A stretch of 64,000 bases of DNA from Fennellomyces sp. T-0311 (GCA_025266875.1 JALLLT010000006.1:682001-746000); one strand, 5' to 3'; positions 11,475 through 24,057 are shown, numbered from the stretch's first letter. Notes: generated by a model not told the origin, from the letters alone. Numbers and translations: made by a program.

Positions 11475-12838
11475 TTAATTGACAAGCTCAGCTTTCTTTC
11501 GTCCATAGTAGCAATACCACGGGATGTCAGTCTGGTACTCAGTGCACTCTGTTGCACATTCATCGAGGTAGCGGAGATATACTTCTCGATCCTGAAGATC
11601 AGGGCATTCTTTGATAACCCAGGTGTGCATGCCTTCAAATCCTCGACGGAGATCATCCCTGGTTTAAACGTGTTAGATGCGAAGGGGGTTGTATAATCCT
11701 TTGACACTACACTTACCAGAACAATTCACCAAGTTTACCATGGTGATTCATTGGGAAAAACTTCTTCTTGAGCTTTAAATCTTCCAACTGGTCATTTTTC
11801 TCGAGGAAGTTTGGACCAAGTTCTCCTCCAATCAACGGGATCATGGTCTTATCACGCAGTGCAGTGCCAACTGTATATCCTTATATTAGCAAGGTGACAA
11901 TAGTTGCAATCCGGAACCTTACGAGAATCCATAATACGCTTATACTTTGGACCACTTCGTGCAAAGTCAAAATCGCACTACGTAAAAAAAAATAATCCAT
12001 TTGTTAGACAAGGAAACAGTAATATGAAATCATTGTTACCTCGCTAATTTCCAAGTATCCCCCGGGTTTCAAAACGCGAATAAGCTCACTGATTGCCTAT
12101 AAAAAACTTAGTGAATACAATGGATGACATGGGTTCTAAATTTTGTTGTCTAGTACGTTTTCCCAGCCAGCTCTTGTGAGGCCGAAAACAAGCAAACGCT
12201 GATGAACAAAATCAAAATAGTTGTCAGGATAAGGAAGGCTCTCGGATACATTGGCGAGTTCAAAATGACAATTTTGTGGCTTCACACCGGTGGGGAAGAC
12301 AGGGTATGCGTCAATGCCGTAGAAGGTAGAATTGGGATACATCTCAGCCATTTCCAAAGACCATGTCGCGGGTCCTACGTGTCATGTTCAATTAACTGTT
12401 TTGTCGAGCATTGTGACACTGTACCACAGCCTGAGTCCAAAACGGTTATTCCTTCCTGAAGTTTGCTTTCGATAGGAACCTGGTAATTTCTGTGTATTAC
12501 ATCACATATAGTCAGTATTTTTTATACACATTTCATTATTTAGTTAGTGTAAGTTTTTTACCCTCCCATCATCGCCTTGATAATCCAATGTTGTTGATGA
12601 AGACGATCAACCTCTGCAATAAAAAATATATATTATTAACCAATAGCAATGCATCAGATGAAAAAAGAAGGTGAGCTATACCTTCATTGTCATTAGGAAG
12701 GAAATAGGCAACGTTTTCGATATCCTGGAAACGTCGACCACCCTCAAACTTGTGACTAACAGTGTAGCCACTGGAAGGAGATGAGGTGCTCAGTGTAGAA
12801 GACGCAGGACTCTGAGGGTCTGTAGTAGCACCTTCCAT
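11475..12838 (-). CDS. SAM-dependent methyltransferase (class I fold)
   Basis: Eight exons give a 316-residue protein: 12682-12838, 12562-12613, 12425-12489, 12157-12374, 12040-12096, 11923-11977, 11717-11879 and 11475-11658. All phases agree and the sum is divisible by three. Motif I is VLDSGCGPATW, assembled across an intron. The acidic end of beta-2 is FYGIDAYPVFP. Motif II lies around LPYPDNYFDFVHQRLL, and the post-II/III region is LIRVLKPGGYLEISE. This pattern is typical of fungal methyltransferases of Pfam Methyltransf_11/25 type. The N-terminus is Ser/Thr-rich and probably disordered. The acceptor substrate cannot be told. The last exon is read in the frame DDLRRGFEGMHTWVIKECP, which ends at 11475; another open frame over the same bases is a shadow. 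Confidence 0.85.
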
Positions 12839-14974
12839 TTTTTTTACTCTGGTAGTAATACGCTTATTCTTTACATGGCGTCAGCAAAAAATGATATATC
12901 GTACTATTTCTTAACGATACTTGCATTAGGATCCTTGTTTTTTATCAGCCAAAGTCGTATTGCTGATAAAAATCCCATGAACTAAGTGCAAGTGTAATCA
13001 GAAGTAAAGAAAGAAAAAAAAAGATCTCAGGTATTTAGAACCAAAAAAGAATAAGATTTCTCGAAATAGTTAAAGTTCACGGAAGACGCTTACACGAGGA
13101 AACTTTAGAGCGGAGCTCCGCCCCGCGATCTAAGCTCCAGCTTCATGCTGCTTGCATTGTATTCGCTGTTAGATTCTCGATATCTTACAAGAGATGCCAA
13201 AGTCAAGGTTGAACATATGAACCAGGTTTGATTACCAGCAAATCATGTCAAAGAGATACGATTCAAGGTAGTACATATAGGAACCGGGCTTTTCGAGGGT
13301 TACATACACTTTCTACTTGTGTAATCATAACGGGAAACGATCGAAATACCATCTGATGCCAATAGTTGTTGCATTTGTTGTGCTGACGAGATGCCACGTA
13401 GTGTCCCATACCGGCGGAGAATATTTGCTAAGCAACAACTTCAAGTTGACCGTTGTATCCAATACGCATTGGCCAGTTCTTTGCTGGTGTATAAATCGCC
13501 GATATATCTCTTTATTCTTGTGGGAATTATTCCTATTGGTATCAGATAAATAGCTGAGGAAGAACCATAAGAAAGATCGGATGTTGAACTTCTTTGAGCG
13601 TAGGTAATCCAGTGAACTTGCCAGTCAGCATCATTTGATATTATCGGCCGATGACTCCGATTGTCCCCACCCGTATTATACTTAAGGTTTACGCTAATCG
13701 TTGTTCGTTGGATAACCGTCTGCGTAAACAGCAGGTTTGGTAAGCTGTTGTCTATAGTTACGTTTCCATCAGGGCCCCATGACATTTTCGCGCGCACGTT
13801 TCTCACGTCAGACACCAAAACAATTTTCCGTATGGGCGAGTTCTCGTCATACCCCTTTGATGATACCTTGGAGTGTCTCAATGCACATATAGCTATTCAA
13901 GCTCATATTATCTTCGCTTTGCTGAGGACAAAATGATAGACTTGATATGTCATAACGAAGGCCATCTGTCAGCGAAAGAAGTTAGGCTGAAAAATACCAA
14001 ACCTTAATCTACACTATACCTTTTTCCACACCTCGTGCGCCTGTACCCTATCACATAACTAAGAAGGTCCATCAAGGTACGAAAAAAACATTCGAGTTCA
14101 TCATCGAAAAATATGTCTTTCAACGTTCATAGTAGATCATTATATATTTGGTGATGATCGGCAATATTTGTACATTATATTTTGTAAAGTTCTTTTTCTA
14201 GCACTTTTTTCTTTTTCTGGGTGAAGGAGATTCAACAGGCTTTACTCAATTGGCCCTAAAGTTTTTTGTGAAACTTTAAATGGAGAACAATAAGCACGAG
14301 TATTAGTGTACAATTTGTGCGTATCAGGGACACACACGTAAAACAGAGGTAAATAATTAATATCACGAAACAACAAATGGGAATTTATATATTTAAGGGA
14401 GTTGAGCGCCCGAGGACCATAACATCTAACAGTTACGTAAACAGTGGCGAAAGCACAGATATCACAGAAAACAGAAATTCAAGTTATAGTTAAGCGACGG
14501 TTTCTAATGACGAATAATCTAAAGAAAGGAGTCTAGTTTTTAGCGCTATACTGAGTATGAGAATGTAACGACGTAGATGATATCAATTTTTACAGCTTGG
14601 GAACTTTTGCTTCATAATACTCTGGAGAGACAAAGCCGGATTAGAGATAACGAGAGGTCTGAGCATAAAGATAGTTTTTGTGCGAGCTGATGTTTATAAA
14701 AAATTACTACTGCGTTGTGAACTGTAATCAAGTTTCCGGGAAACTCAACGATAGCTAAAGTACGCGCGAAGCTACTGAGATAGAGTCGAATGTTTCATTA
14801 TTTTGAGATAGTCGCGATTTATACATAGGTATTTATCCGAGCGACTTTAGGGGTAAAGTTATATCCGCGTGAGCCATTAAAGTTGGCAGTTGAATCCAAT
14901 ATCAGCCATGAGTCAAATTATGGGAAGTAAATTCCGTGAACTATCACCCAAGAGCATCGGAAAGTGAAATGTGC
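12839..14974. other. Intergenic region without a supported gene
   Basis: The only notable feature is a minus-strand frame open for 146 codons at 13441-13881, with no ATG at its edge and no recognised domain. The region is AT-rich and holds the promoter of the methyltransferase at its left edge. The left end of the probable transposon lies at or beyond its right edge. Confidence 0.35.
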
Positions 14975-14979
14975 TTTCA

Positions 14980-15150
14980 GAAGCCTTCACTAAAATAAGA
15001 GGTAAAATCACCAGCCTTCATCGCCTTCAAACGCTTTCTCCGACTTTCATGAATGCATGAAGCTAATCAGCTGGTTTCACGAGACCCTTTATATCTTATA
15101 TATGATTAGTGTTTTCAAAGTCCTTCTCAAGACCTTCATTAGCCATATAA
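14980..15150. repeat. Left subterminal motif cluster (CCTTCA words)
   Basis: CCTTCA or close variants occur near 14983, 15016, 15025, 15121 and 15133, with related CTTTCA/TGAAG words in between. They lie just beyond the 3' end of the transposase gene. Spacing is irregular. A matching cluster lies beyond the partner gene. Such repeats could be transposase binding sites. Confidence 0.4.
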
Positions 15151-15276
15151 ACTGTTGTGAAGCGCATTTTCGATATACGAAAGGTAATATGTAATTTGAA
15201 ATAGATATTATATTATTTATGCTTTGAAATAACTTATAGAAGACCGTATAACTATAATAAAAAGATTTATAGATTA

Positions 15277-18200
15277 TTATTCGACCATTGGATCGTCCTC
15301 AGAGATGTCGCTGGTGCTCGTATTATTATCACCATCTATTGTAGTGTCGGTCTCAGCTTCTGAGTGTTCATCCGAAACATGCTCCCATGTAATGAATGAT
15401 GGAAGCAATGGTACTGTAGAAGGTGGTGCCATGGATCGAGAAAGATGATCAGTATCAGTATTTACAAGGTAACGGCGATATAGTGCATCATTGCCGTCGA
15501 ATTTGCCGCTGCTGAAGTCTGGAACAATATAAATTGGCTGGATAAGATCGTGAACCAAAGAAATGAATAATCCTCTGTAGGATCGATTTAGCCCAGGTTC
15601 TACCGTTGTCAGCCCTGTTATGTGCGGTCCGTCATTTGTGTGAAAATATCGCCCGGCTAAGCATAGACTTATCGCGGCTCCTTTGTAAACAGCCTTAAAA
15701 AACATGATGACGTACCCGTAGATATGCCCGCTTTCTCCATCACGAAATATCGCATAGTCATATCTGTCCCGTCCATGATAATTTTCCCGGGCATGAACTT
15801 TCTCTCTGACACAAATACCGTCGACATCATAGTCGTCAATAATAAGGGTTTGGTATCGAGTGACCTTTCATTCACATTGGTTGATACTTAATCGCATTCT
15901 TAGTCTAAATAATGAACTTACTATTTCTGTATCCAGTTTGGGCATGTTCGACAAATTTCTCGTCGAGTTACGTCCTTCCATTCGAGTATCGAGAAAGGAA
16001 CGTATTAGCCGCTCAAACTGACCAACGTTGACATGGCTCGCAAACAGTTCATTGATTGAACTTGGATTTAGCTTCGATATAAGCTTATGAGTGGTTGGTT
16101 GTACCCCTAGATTAGGTTTCTCGATCCGTGGTTGCGAATTTTGAGCCTGCATATCAAATAACAAATCACGGCGATGTACAAACTCTGCCATCTGTAGTTG
16201 ATATATTCAATGTTACCCGATTCATATATATACATTTTATCGATACCTGTTTAACACTCGAATATCTTTTGTTGGTTCGCTTTGCCGGAGATTTGGCATC
16301 CTTCTTATGCTGATGTTCAGATTGCTGTGTGCTATAGCCATCGATGCAGCCCATGTTCCTGATATCGCCAACATATTTAGAAAGCATGTGCTTTTTAGGA
16401 AATGCCAGACCAGACTAATAAAGTAATAAAAAGTTACATTTGAATTACTCCACACATACACAATTTATAGCATCGCTGACCTTAGAGTATTTTGCAAATA
16501 TGGCACTATACTTTTGAAAATCCTCCAATGAATCCTGAACGATCTGCAAGCTGGCATCTGTGTGCTCCTTACTAGTCGCGCTGAAGTAAAAATCGATAAA
16601 GTATCGCATGGATATAATAAATTGAGGATCTACTAGATCATGAATGACAACAAGTAATATCTGCATTCATCCAAGTAAGACCATTATACTAGTTTTATAT
16701 CAAAGCAAGCAATTCACTGCTGAAGCCAACGACTTACTGCCATGTGATCTTTGAGTTCTGCGTATGCAACATTTCGGAGGTTTGATAGAAAAAACCCATT
16801 ATGGAACTGGCGAAGTTTGCGATACGGCGGTAGTTGAGACGCTCTACATGAAGAATTCAGTAGCATGTTTTCGGCCGAAACAGAATATACAATACTGTAC
16901 CTCTCATCCACTCTCCGTATCAATCGCACTCCATTTCTTTTTTCCTTTATACTTTGTTCTATACAATTCACCAGATGTTCATATACTCCACCTAGCTGGT
17001 GAAGATCATCCACTAAAAGGCTTCGATATATATCGAAGCCAGGGATTTCCCAAAAAGCGTTCTAATATAGTTCAATATCCAATGGGTGTATTAAGACATA
17101 TATGGATACCTTAACTGTACTCATCGAGTAAGTACGTCTCATATTATAAGCATCCGCCTGCTGGTTATTGTTTTCAAGCGCCAGAGCATGTTGGAACATG
17201 TCCTTCATAAGCTTTGTGGAACGTAACAGAATCGTATTAGCTGGCAAGTCCTTAAAATTGCTGGTTTGTTCAAAACATCTTGGGCACGACATTGCAGCAT
17301 TTCCGCTCATTGTCAGCGATAACAATCGTCTGGTAGAATTCGTATTTAATACTAAACATAGCAGCTTCATTCGCATGTATTACTTACTGTTCTGGTAAAT
17401 CCGCAGTATAGCACGCCAACATTGGAACGCATTTATAAATTTTGTTATGTGGACCTCGTAAAAAAATAGATCTACTGGGCAAAAATTTACCACCGAGAAG
17501 AGCTTAGTTGTCTGCGCGCTATAGACAATAGATTCTTACTTAATCTCATTTCCATTGTTCGCAAGAGGGCCAAGTACAATCCGTAGACAATGGTGGAAAG
17601 CTGCTTTTCTTGCTGTGCGATACCATTCAAGGTTTCCGTAGCGAGCTGACTTCTTTATCACCGGAAAATATGCGAGAACACGACTTGCTTTCTCTTTATC
17701 TTTGTTTCTAATGGCTTTCGGTGTATTCCCTGGCGTATCAATCCCGTTTCTTTTAATACAACTTGATTTACCCCACCTCTGCTATATTTTACGTACCTAA
17801 CTTTAAGTACAGAGGCCATGCTTTCTCTCGTCCATTTGCTGACACATCCGCCTGATCCGAAGCCAGCATAATCGCAAGTAAAACATCACCTTTTGGGAGC
17901 TTTCTCTAAAATATCTGTAAGCACACTTACCGAGAAAGTAATCATTGATAAAGTAGTACCTGAACATTTTCCCACCAATTACCACTGTAAATGTCCGTAT
18001 ACACCCTCTCACCATCTCTTGTGACGATTGCAGTGCTCAGTATCGTGTGATCCCAGAATGGTCTATACGAGAAAAGAAGCTCACAAAGTGCTATGATATC
18101 CCGGTATGAAAAGAAGATTTTTCCAGCTTCGCGTCTAAATTCCTCTATATGTCGTTCAGGAAAGCCATCAATATCAGCAGGATCAATTTCAACTGTTTTG

Positions 18201-18991
18201 AACGGCTAATTAATGAACGTATGACGATACCAAATTAGTAGCAGATAAGACAATGTTCGACAATAGTAGTATACTTACGATACTGTATCTGGACTTATTC
18301 CCAAGGCTTATCTTATAGTTCAAGCTTTCAATACTCTGTATAGATATATCTGGTTGAGTACTAGCCCCAGGACAGTGTTCAATGACAGAACCAATCAATG
18401 AAATGAGACTATGAATAATTTAGTGCTGAAGCTTGTCGAGTAAGGATACTAATATTTTCACAAACCCGGTATATGAGCTTTTTGACAACTCGTTTTCTGT
18501 GGCGTAGGATGCAATACGGTATTCAAGCTCACTGAGACAAAGGTCTTGCGAATCATTTCCGGGTACAATCCCATATGGCTCTGCTTTGAATCCAACTATT
18601 TCTTTAAACCGATGTCAGTGACTTAAAATAAAGATACCTAGTTACTAGTCACCTTCATGAAGGGCTGTGGGACAATTTTGTGTATCAGCCGCATTATTTT
18701 GCGCAGTTAACATGTTATTATCGGCAGTTCCATGTCCATAATCATAGTCCATGTCAATATAAGTGTCCTATTTAAACTATGCTTAATATACATATATTTA
18801 TGCAGCCTTTCATAAGTACTTGCAATTTGAGAAGACGAATGTTCGCTTGAGATCTGGGGTGCTGCGGATTGGAATCCAGCATCACTTCCCATGGGTGAAT
18901 TGGAATGACAACATCTGACATGGGCCATGAGACCCCTCAGCGTGGTATATGGCTTTAAGTGTTTGCAAGCGTCGTTCTTACAATAATACAT
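15277..18991 (-). CDS. Plavaka-type transposase, multi-exon
   Basis: The ATG at 18991 starts a C2H2-like finger (YYCKNDACKHL...LMAHVRCCH). Downstream exons match the order of Plavaka transposases. FFSYRDIIALCELLF and VYTDIYSGNWWENVQ come first, then LLAIMLASDQADVS (first catalytic Asp in ASDQ) and AWPLYLKLGNTPKAIRNK. These are followed by ARKAAFHHCLRIVLGPL, MLACYTADLPEQ, SCPRCFEQ and NAFWEIPGFDIYRSLLVDDL (second Asp in DDLHQL), then HMLSKYVGDIRNMGCIDGYS and QQSEHQHKKDAK (third acidic residue, Glu). The C-terminus carries GLFISLVHDLIQPIYIVPDF and RRYLVNTD, like the usual end of the family, then an acidic tail to 15277. About a dozen short introns separate the pieces. I saw no frameshift or internal stop after splicing, but I did not verify every junction. 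Confidence 0.72.
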
Positions 18992-19118
18992 CTATGCGAT
19001 TGAGCACAAGAGCAGTAAAAAAAGGGACGCGGAGTTTCGCGAAAACTGATTTAAGAACGCGAAATAATTTGACGCGACCTTCTTTCTTTTCTCGTTAATA
19101 TACCCAGACCGCCGCAGC
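18992..19118. promoter_or_regulatory. Shared 127-bp divergent promoter of the transposon genes
   Basis: The two start codons (18991 minus, 19119 plus) are 127 bp apart, so both promoters must lie in or overlap this interval. It includes AT-rich stretches (AAATAATTTGACG, TCGTTAATATACCC) but no clear TATA box placed for either gene. Co-expression of transposase and partner is inferred from this layout. Confidence 0.5.
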
Positions 19119-20655
19119 ATGCCAAAAGTAAACAAGAGTGCGCAGCAGAAAGAAAAAAGATATGCGGAAAAAACAGGACCAAGAGTGCAGAAGAAGAGGA
19201 AAAGCCGTAAGCACTACCAGCTGCTGTAATGCATATCAACATTGTGATCCACTTACTACTGTCATTTCATTGCTGATATTGTGAAGACAAAAGAACAAGG
19301 GAGCGGGACCACAGACAAGGTGATGATGATGATCACCACTCTTTTCAGGATAGAGAATGTACAAGTGGTGTTTCTGACGCACTGAACGAGGGTAATGACA
19401 AGGATGTAGATCTTTATAAAATGCTGCGCACTTACATGTTGAACTTTCTAAGAGTCCATGAACTTCTTAGAGAATTTCAGACTGAATGACAGAAATAATA
19501 TCACTTCAGTAGATGGAGGCAGCTTACAAGAAGACTTGAGCGTGTAAGGGATAGCGTGGTTGTTTCCAGCCACTTTGCCTACTAATATTCTAATACGTTG
19601 CTTTTGATAGGCTCGACATGCCAAATTCTCAACAAGGCGTAGTCCCGAACTTTACTGTGCTGCCTCCTGATGCTCCATACAATCCAAGGTTTGTATATGA
19701 CTTTGATTGCTGGAGACGACAAACTTAATTCTTATCTTTAGAGCCTCAGTAACCATTTCTACCGAATCATCGGAATGGTCAAAGTTTAAGGAAATAGTAG
19801 CTTATGATTGCTACACACGTGATGCTTTTCCAGACGATCTGACTATAGAGAGAAATAGTCACCGCGCTGTTTTTCGAATTCGAGGATATGATGAAAGTAG
19901 ATACTTCCCTGGTGTGTCTGGGGAAACTGTAGCAAGAGTAAGTATATTACCTTATGTGTTCCAGAAATCCCGCCATCCCTTCTACTTACCACAGTTATAT
20001 TAAAGTATTCCAGCATCCTCAACAACCGGCGTAGCAATCTACATAGTGCCGTGAATACATGGCTAAAGGGATATGATTTCCACGACGTGTCGAGTGGCAG
20101 AACAAGAGATGAGCTATACTTGTTCTTAATGGAAAGTCGAAGGTAAATCATATCCAAATATGGTATAGTTCACTGATTTCCCAAACTCTTTTGCTTTGAT
20201 GTTAGGATACTGCGCGAGAACTACGAAGAAGATGGTCGCTTTCTATGCAACTCTGCTATTACCAAGTGTATTGAGTACACTTTGCTTAATAGGAAAGGTA
20301 CTGGGCCTCGACTCAAACCTGCTCCCTCGGTGTTATCAAAGGAAACAATAAGTCTGATTGTTTGTCAAGTAAGCGATTTTACTTTTGCAACCCATATCAT
20401 TGGCACACTCAATTTTTTTGATAGATGCTGTATAGACTCGGAAGATTGACCAGGCACATTATGTGCAGTAAAGTAAAGAAAGGTGATGAATTTAGTGACG
20501 AATCGTCGTGGAAGGAATTGTATAAAGATCTTGTCAGTGGAAGTGTCGATGGAGAGATTATTGACTGGCCGTCGATAACAGCGTACCTAACATCAAAGCT
20601 TGCGGACCGAAACCGTCGAGCTCTCACAGATACCAGATCCATGCTGTTCGGTTAG
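19119..20655 (+). CDS. Unrecognised partner protein of the Plavaka element
   Basis: I recognise no family. The ATG at 19119 opens a very basic first exon (MPKVNKSAQQKEKRYAEKTG...QKKRKS), a possible nuclear or DNA-binding tail. The following exons to about 19610 are short and their exact limits uncertain. The better-defined body has four exons. One, from about 19741, carries EWSKFKEIVAYDCYTRDAFP and RIRGYDESRYFPGV. The next has NTWLKGYDFHDVSSGRTRDE. A third has NYEEDGRFLCNSAITKCIEY. The final exon (about 20426-20655) has MLYRLGRLTRHIM and DWPSITAYLTSKLADRNRRA. It is alpha-helical and charged, without obvious catalytic motifs or membrane segments. Its head-to-head position with the transposase suggests an accessory factor carried by the element; it could instead be a host gene beside the insertion. 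Confidence 0.55.
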
Positions 20656-20829
20656 AGCCATAACAGTCTTTATTTTTTTTTCTTATATGTGAAGTACAAA
20701 AATTGACAAATAAATACCTTTTCAGAAGCTATATTTGCTCGCTCAGCAGAATAACTCATGACTACTATTAGTAAGACTTTCGTGCTTTTCAACGAGAATT
20801 CAAATACAGTATGAAGATTTAATTGCCTT

Positions 20830-20965
20830 CATGAAGCATTGTTAACGATATCATGATTAAAATTGAAGGTTCAAATAAGGCAGTGTAAATTCATTGCTCT
20901 TCACGAAAGGGAGGATCCCATTAGAGCTTTCACCTGCTTTCAAAAGCTTTTAAAGCCCCTTCAAA
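20830..20965. repeat. Right subterminal motif cluster (TGAAGG/CCTTCA words)
   Basis: Short words CCTTCATGAAG, TTGAAGG, CTTCACG, CTTTCACC, CTTTCAAAAG and CCCCTTCAAAG follow each other in about 140 bp just beyond the partner gene. They match the cluster beyond the other end of the probable element (14980-15150). Both flanks also carry TTTCTCCGA near the outer edge (about 15040 and 20990). Spacing is irregular and no perfect inverted repeat is visible. Confidence 0.4.
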
Positions 20966-21511
20966 GCCTTTATTTCTTTCAGCCTTTTCTCCGATGAGTA
21001 GTACATCGTAAAGGGAGGTAAAGTAACAATCCAACTTGAAGTATATGGTTACAGAAACAAGACCAGACAAATAAATGAATATTCTGTAGTAGCTCATATA
21101 TTATTCTCCTGAGCTAGCAATAATTGAAAAATTCTTCGTTTACCTATGGCATGTAAATATGCCATTGATATTCATCCTTAAATAAGATTGGACGCGCACA
21201 TATAGGTTGTATGTAGCACGTTACAACAATAACGGTAATTCTCGTGCAATCTTTAATTTCTGTGACGTTATATGAAATCGTACATGTTATCATTAAAAGT
21301 GACTCGATATGCAATTTGTGAGTTGCCATAGCAACTGAGTATTTGTATTCAAAGAAGACAAGGCTGGACCAGAAACGGCAGAAGCTGGAATGGGGCAATA
21401 GCCAATCGTTTTCTACTACAAATTCACTCCCCGGCAAAAGCAAAGCCCGTTTTAAGGAACTTTGAATATTGGTCCGTCTCTTTAAAGCCGGTTTTTGTTC
21501 ATTTCGTCTCT

Positions 21512-23991
21512 ATGATATTGGAACATCTTCGACTGTAAGCAGGGCGAACGCGTTTAATGTTGAATGCCACAACATTACTAAGAACGGCTGTAGCAATGTT
21601 ACCCGAGAAGCGTACATTTTCACGCCGCTGTACGAGCCTGCCAAGGCCAATGGCACCCGAAACTCCATGGTAGATTCCCTTACCATCCATCGGGATTCCG
21701 GCCGTATGGAACTGAATGGTACTCGTACAATAGATATCGTTTGTGTTATAAAGCTCGTATTGACACCATTATCCTGCGTGCATATTCAGCTCCGCCCATA
21801 GCAGGCATACAAATGTTGCAAGAAGTAGTGGTATATGGCATTATGGGGTTTGTCCAACTTCATGCGGGTATATATTCGTTGAAATTCTGTGGATAATAAT
21901 CGCAAAGTAACCATTGGTAATAATTTCTAGGCGAATATATGATTGTTATTACTGGCTATGAACACGTTGGAACTTTGAGGGGATGCGATATATTGCGGGC
22001 CACAACGTTTCAGATATTGCCGCTGCCACACAATCTTTCTAGATTATCTGAAGTGCAAATCGAAGATGAACAGACTTACGTACACTTATTGCAAGACCAT
22101 TTGAGGCAGAATACATTCTATTACTCATACACATACGATCTTACGAGAAGCATACAACAGCAGGCAGAATCAGGATACAATTCTGAACCGATGTGGAAGA
22201 TGGTGAGGATAGAGTGAAGCGAAGGTAATTATGATAACTAAATCCACTACCTAGGCGGATTCACGGTTTTACTGGAATCGATACTTCTCTGATAAAATGA
22301 TTTCGGTGACGGAAAGCGGCGAACAGGATGTAGGTTTCAGGATTATGGAGGGTGTTGAGGTAACATTAATGGGTTTCCATTTCACGCTAGCTGAGCCCAT
22401 TTATTTTACCGGTGATTCAAGGATGTAAGTGATAATTACGTGAGCCACGCTCCTGTATTAATAAAATATGCATCCAGTTGTCGATATCACTTCGACGGTC
22501 ATCAACAACCATCCAGTCACTTTTGGACTAATTAGCCGCAGAAGTCGTGAGCGTGCTGGAACACGTTACTTTTCTCGCGGCCTCGATGATAGCGGCCATG
22601 CCAGTAACTTCGTTGAAACCGAGCAATTAGCATTTTGTGAACGGGAGCCTTCAGGACAGGGACATCCGTACCAGTTATCGTTTGTTCAAACAAGAGGATC
22701 TGTTCCAGGTGTCTGGGGACAAGTAACTAATACTCGCTATACACCGCAACTTTGGGTTGAAGGGGATTTAGGCGATCGTCATGTAAGATAAAAATAACAT
22801 AGTGGCAGTATTTACACATAGTGCTAAGTGGTATATACAGGTGCTGGATACATCTCGTACGCATTTCAACGAACAACTCCGAATATACGGTCCTCAAATC
22901 CTTGTCAACTTGGTGAACAAAAAGGGCTACGAGTATCCTGTCGGTCAACTTTACGCACGGATTGTCGATGCATTAGCCGAGCCTCGACTCCGCTATATTC
23001 ACTTTGATTTCCATCACGAATGTCGCAAAATGCGATGGAATCGGGTGCAGTTGTTGATTGATGAGCTTGAACCTGAGCTAACCAAACAAGGATACTGCTG
23101 CATTGACCCTAATTCAGTTCCATCCAAACGACAATCATCTGTGGTGCGCACAAATTGTATGGATTGTCTCGATCGAACCAATGTCGTGCAGAGCGCGCTG
23201 GCGAGATGGGTTCTTAATAGGCAATTGCGAGACATTGGAGTTCTTTCGTCTACAGAAGTCATTGAAAATGATGCGCAGTTCATGAGCATATTTAACAACA
23301 GTAAGCTTAACTATATGAGCATAGTTCAAGACTAATTTCCTATATTACACAGCATGGGCTGACAATGCAGATGTGTTGAGCTTGGCGTATTCTGGCACAG
23401 GAGCTCTTAAGACCGATTATACAAGGTAGCGCTAATAGACTCGGACGCATAAAAAGAGGCTAATGCGCTTTCACTAGGACCGGTAAACGAACTTACGCAG
23501 GTGCCTTGAATGATCTATCGAACTCGTTGATTCGCTATGTTAAGAATAACTATATGGATGGTGCGAGGCAAGACGGTATTGATTTGTTCCTTGGAATGTA
23601 CACCGTTGAGTCTAGTCCCTTTACGAGCCCTTTTGCAAAGAAAAAGCATTGGAAGGTGCATGCGATTCCAACCGGGTTCTTCGCATCTATATCGCTGTTT
23701 CTGACGATCCTCTTCTCTCCTGAGAAGCTAGCTATCGAGTCATCCACGGTGTACATATTGCTTCTTTCGTTCTGCTTTGCAATAGCAATAACCTGTTGGC
23801 GCTACATACAGCAACACGGCACCGAATTTGTTGATTGGCCCAAATTAAAGCCTATTCTGTTTCCCACCGAGAGCGCTGTGAAAGAAAACGGGCGTCAATT
23901 GAGGGTCACCCCTCCGGAACGCAGCAATACAGCCATGCTGGATGAAGTGGAACAAGGCTACGAGTTGCCCACCTTGAAAAAAACAACCTAG
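21512..23991 (+). CDS. SAC1: Phosphoinositide phosphatase SAC1
   Basis: ER/Golgi lipid phosphatase that mainly hydrolyses PI4P. Ten exons in consistent phase give 652 residues: 21512-21534, 21594-21718, 21790-21867, 21931-22202, 22255-22329, 22391-22424, 22478-22782, 22841-23300, 23353-23425 and 23478-23991. The ATG at 21512 yields [15 protein letters not shown], matching the usual SAC1 start. SAC-domain blocks are [63 protein letters not shown] and the CX5R active site [14 protein letters not shown]. Two hydrophobic segments near the C-terminus ([14 protein letters not shown] and [16 protein letters not shown]) anchor it in the membrane, as in yeast Sac1. Exon 6 is only 34 nt and encodes [10 protein letters not shown]. 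The 3' end lies 66 bp from the convergent DPH6. Confidence 0.93.
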
Positions 23992-24057
23992 ACTCATTTC
24001 GTATTTCAACTGTAAATATATATATACACGTTATTCATACACGCAGAGAGAAACGAG

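Larger units (their letters stand above)
14975..21012. mobile_element. Probable Plavaka-type DNA transposon with two divergent genes
   Basis: The element is defined by the Plavaka-type transposase (15277-18991, minus), the partner gene (19119-20655, plus) and clusters of short CCTTCA or TGAAGG words on both outer flanks (about 14980-15150 and 20830-20965). Plavaka elements belong to the broad CACTA/EnSpm-related group, which often has subterminal repeats. The outer limits given here are those of the motif clusters. I could not find a clear terminal inverted repeat or target-site duplication by eye, so the true ends may lie elsewhere. The transposase reading frames look undamaged, which points to recent activity. 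Confidence 0.55.

Noticed and set aside
11459..11707. 82-codon frame as the C-terminus of the methyltransferase
   Set aside because: The neighbouring frame keeps exon phase and gives a plausible C-terminus ending at 11475; this frame would need a phase error.
22468..22791. Separate ORF starting [11 protein letters not shown]
   Set aside because: It is an internal exon of SAC1; the upstream 34-nt exon and acceptor at 22478 place it in frame.
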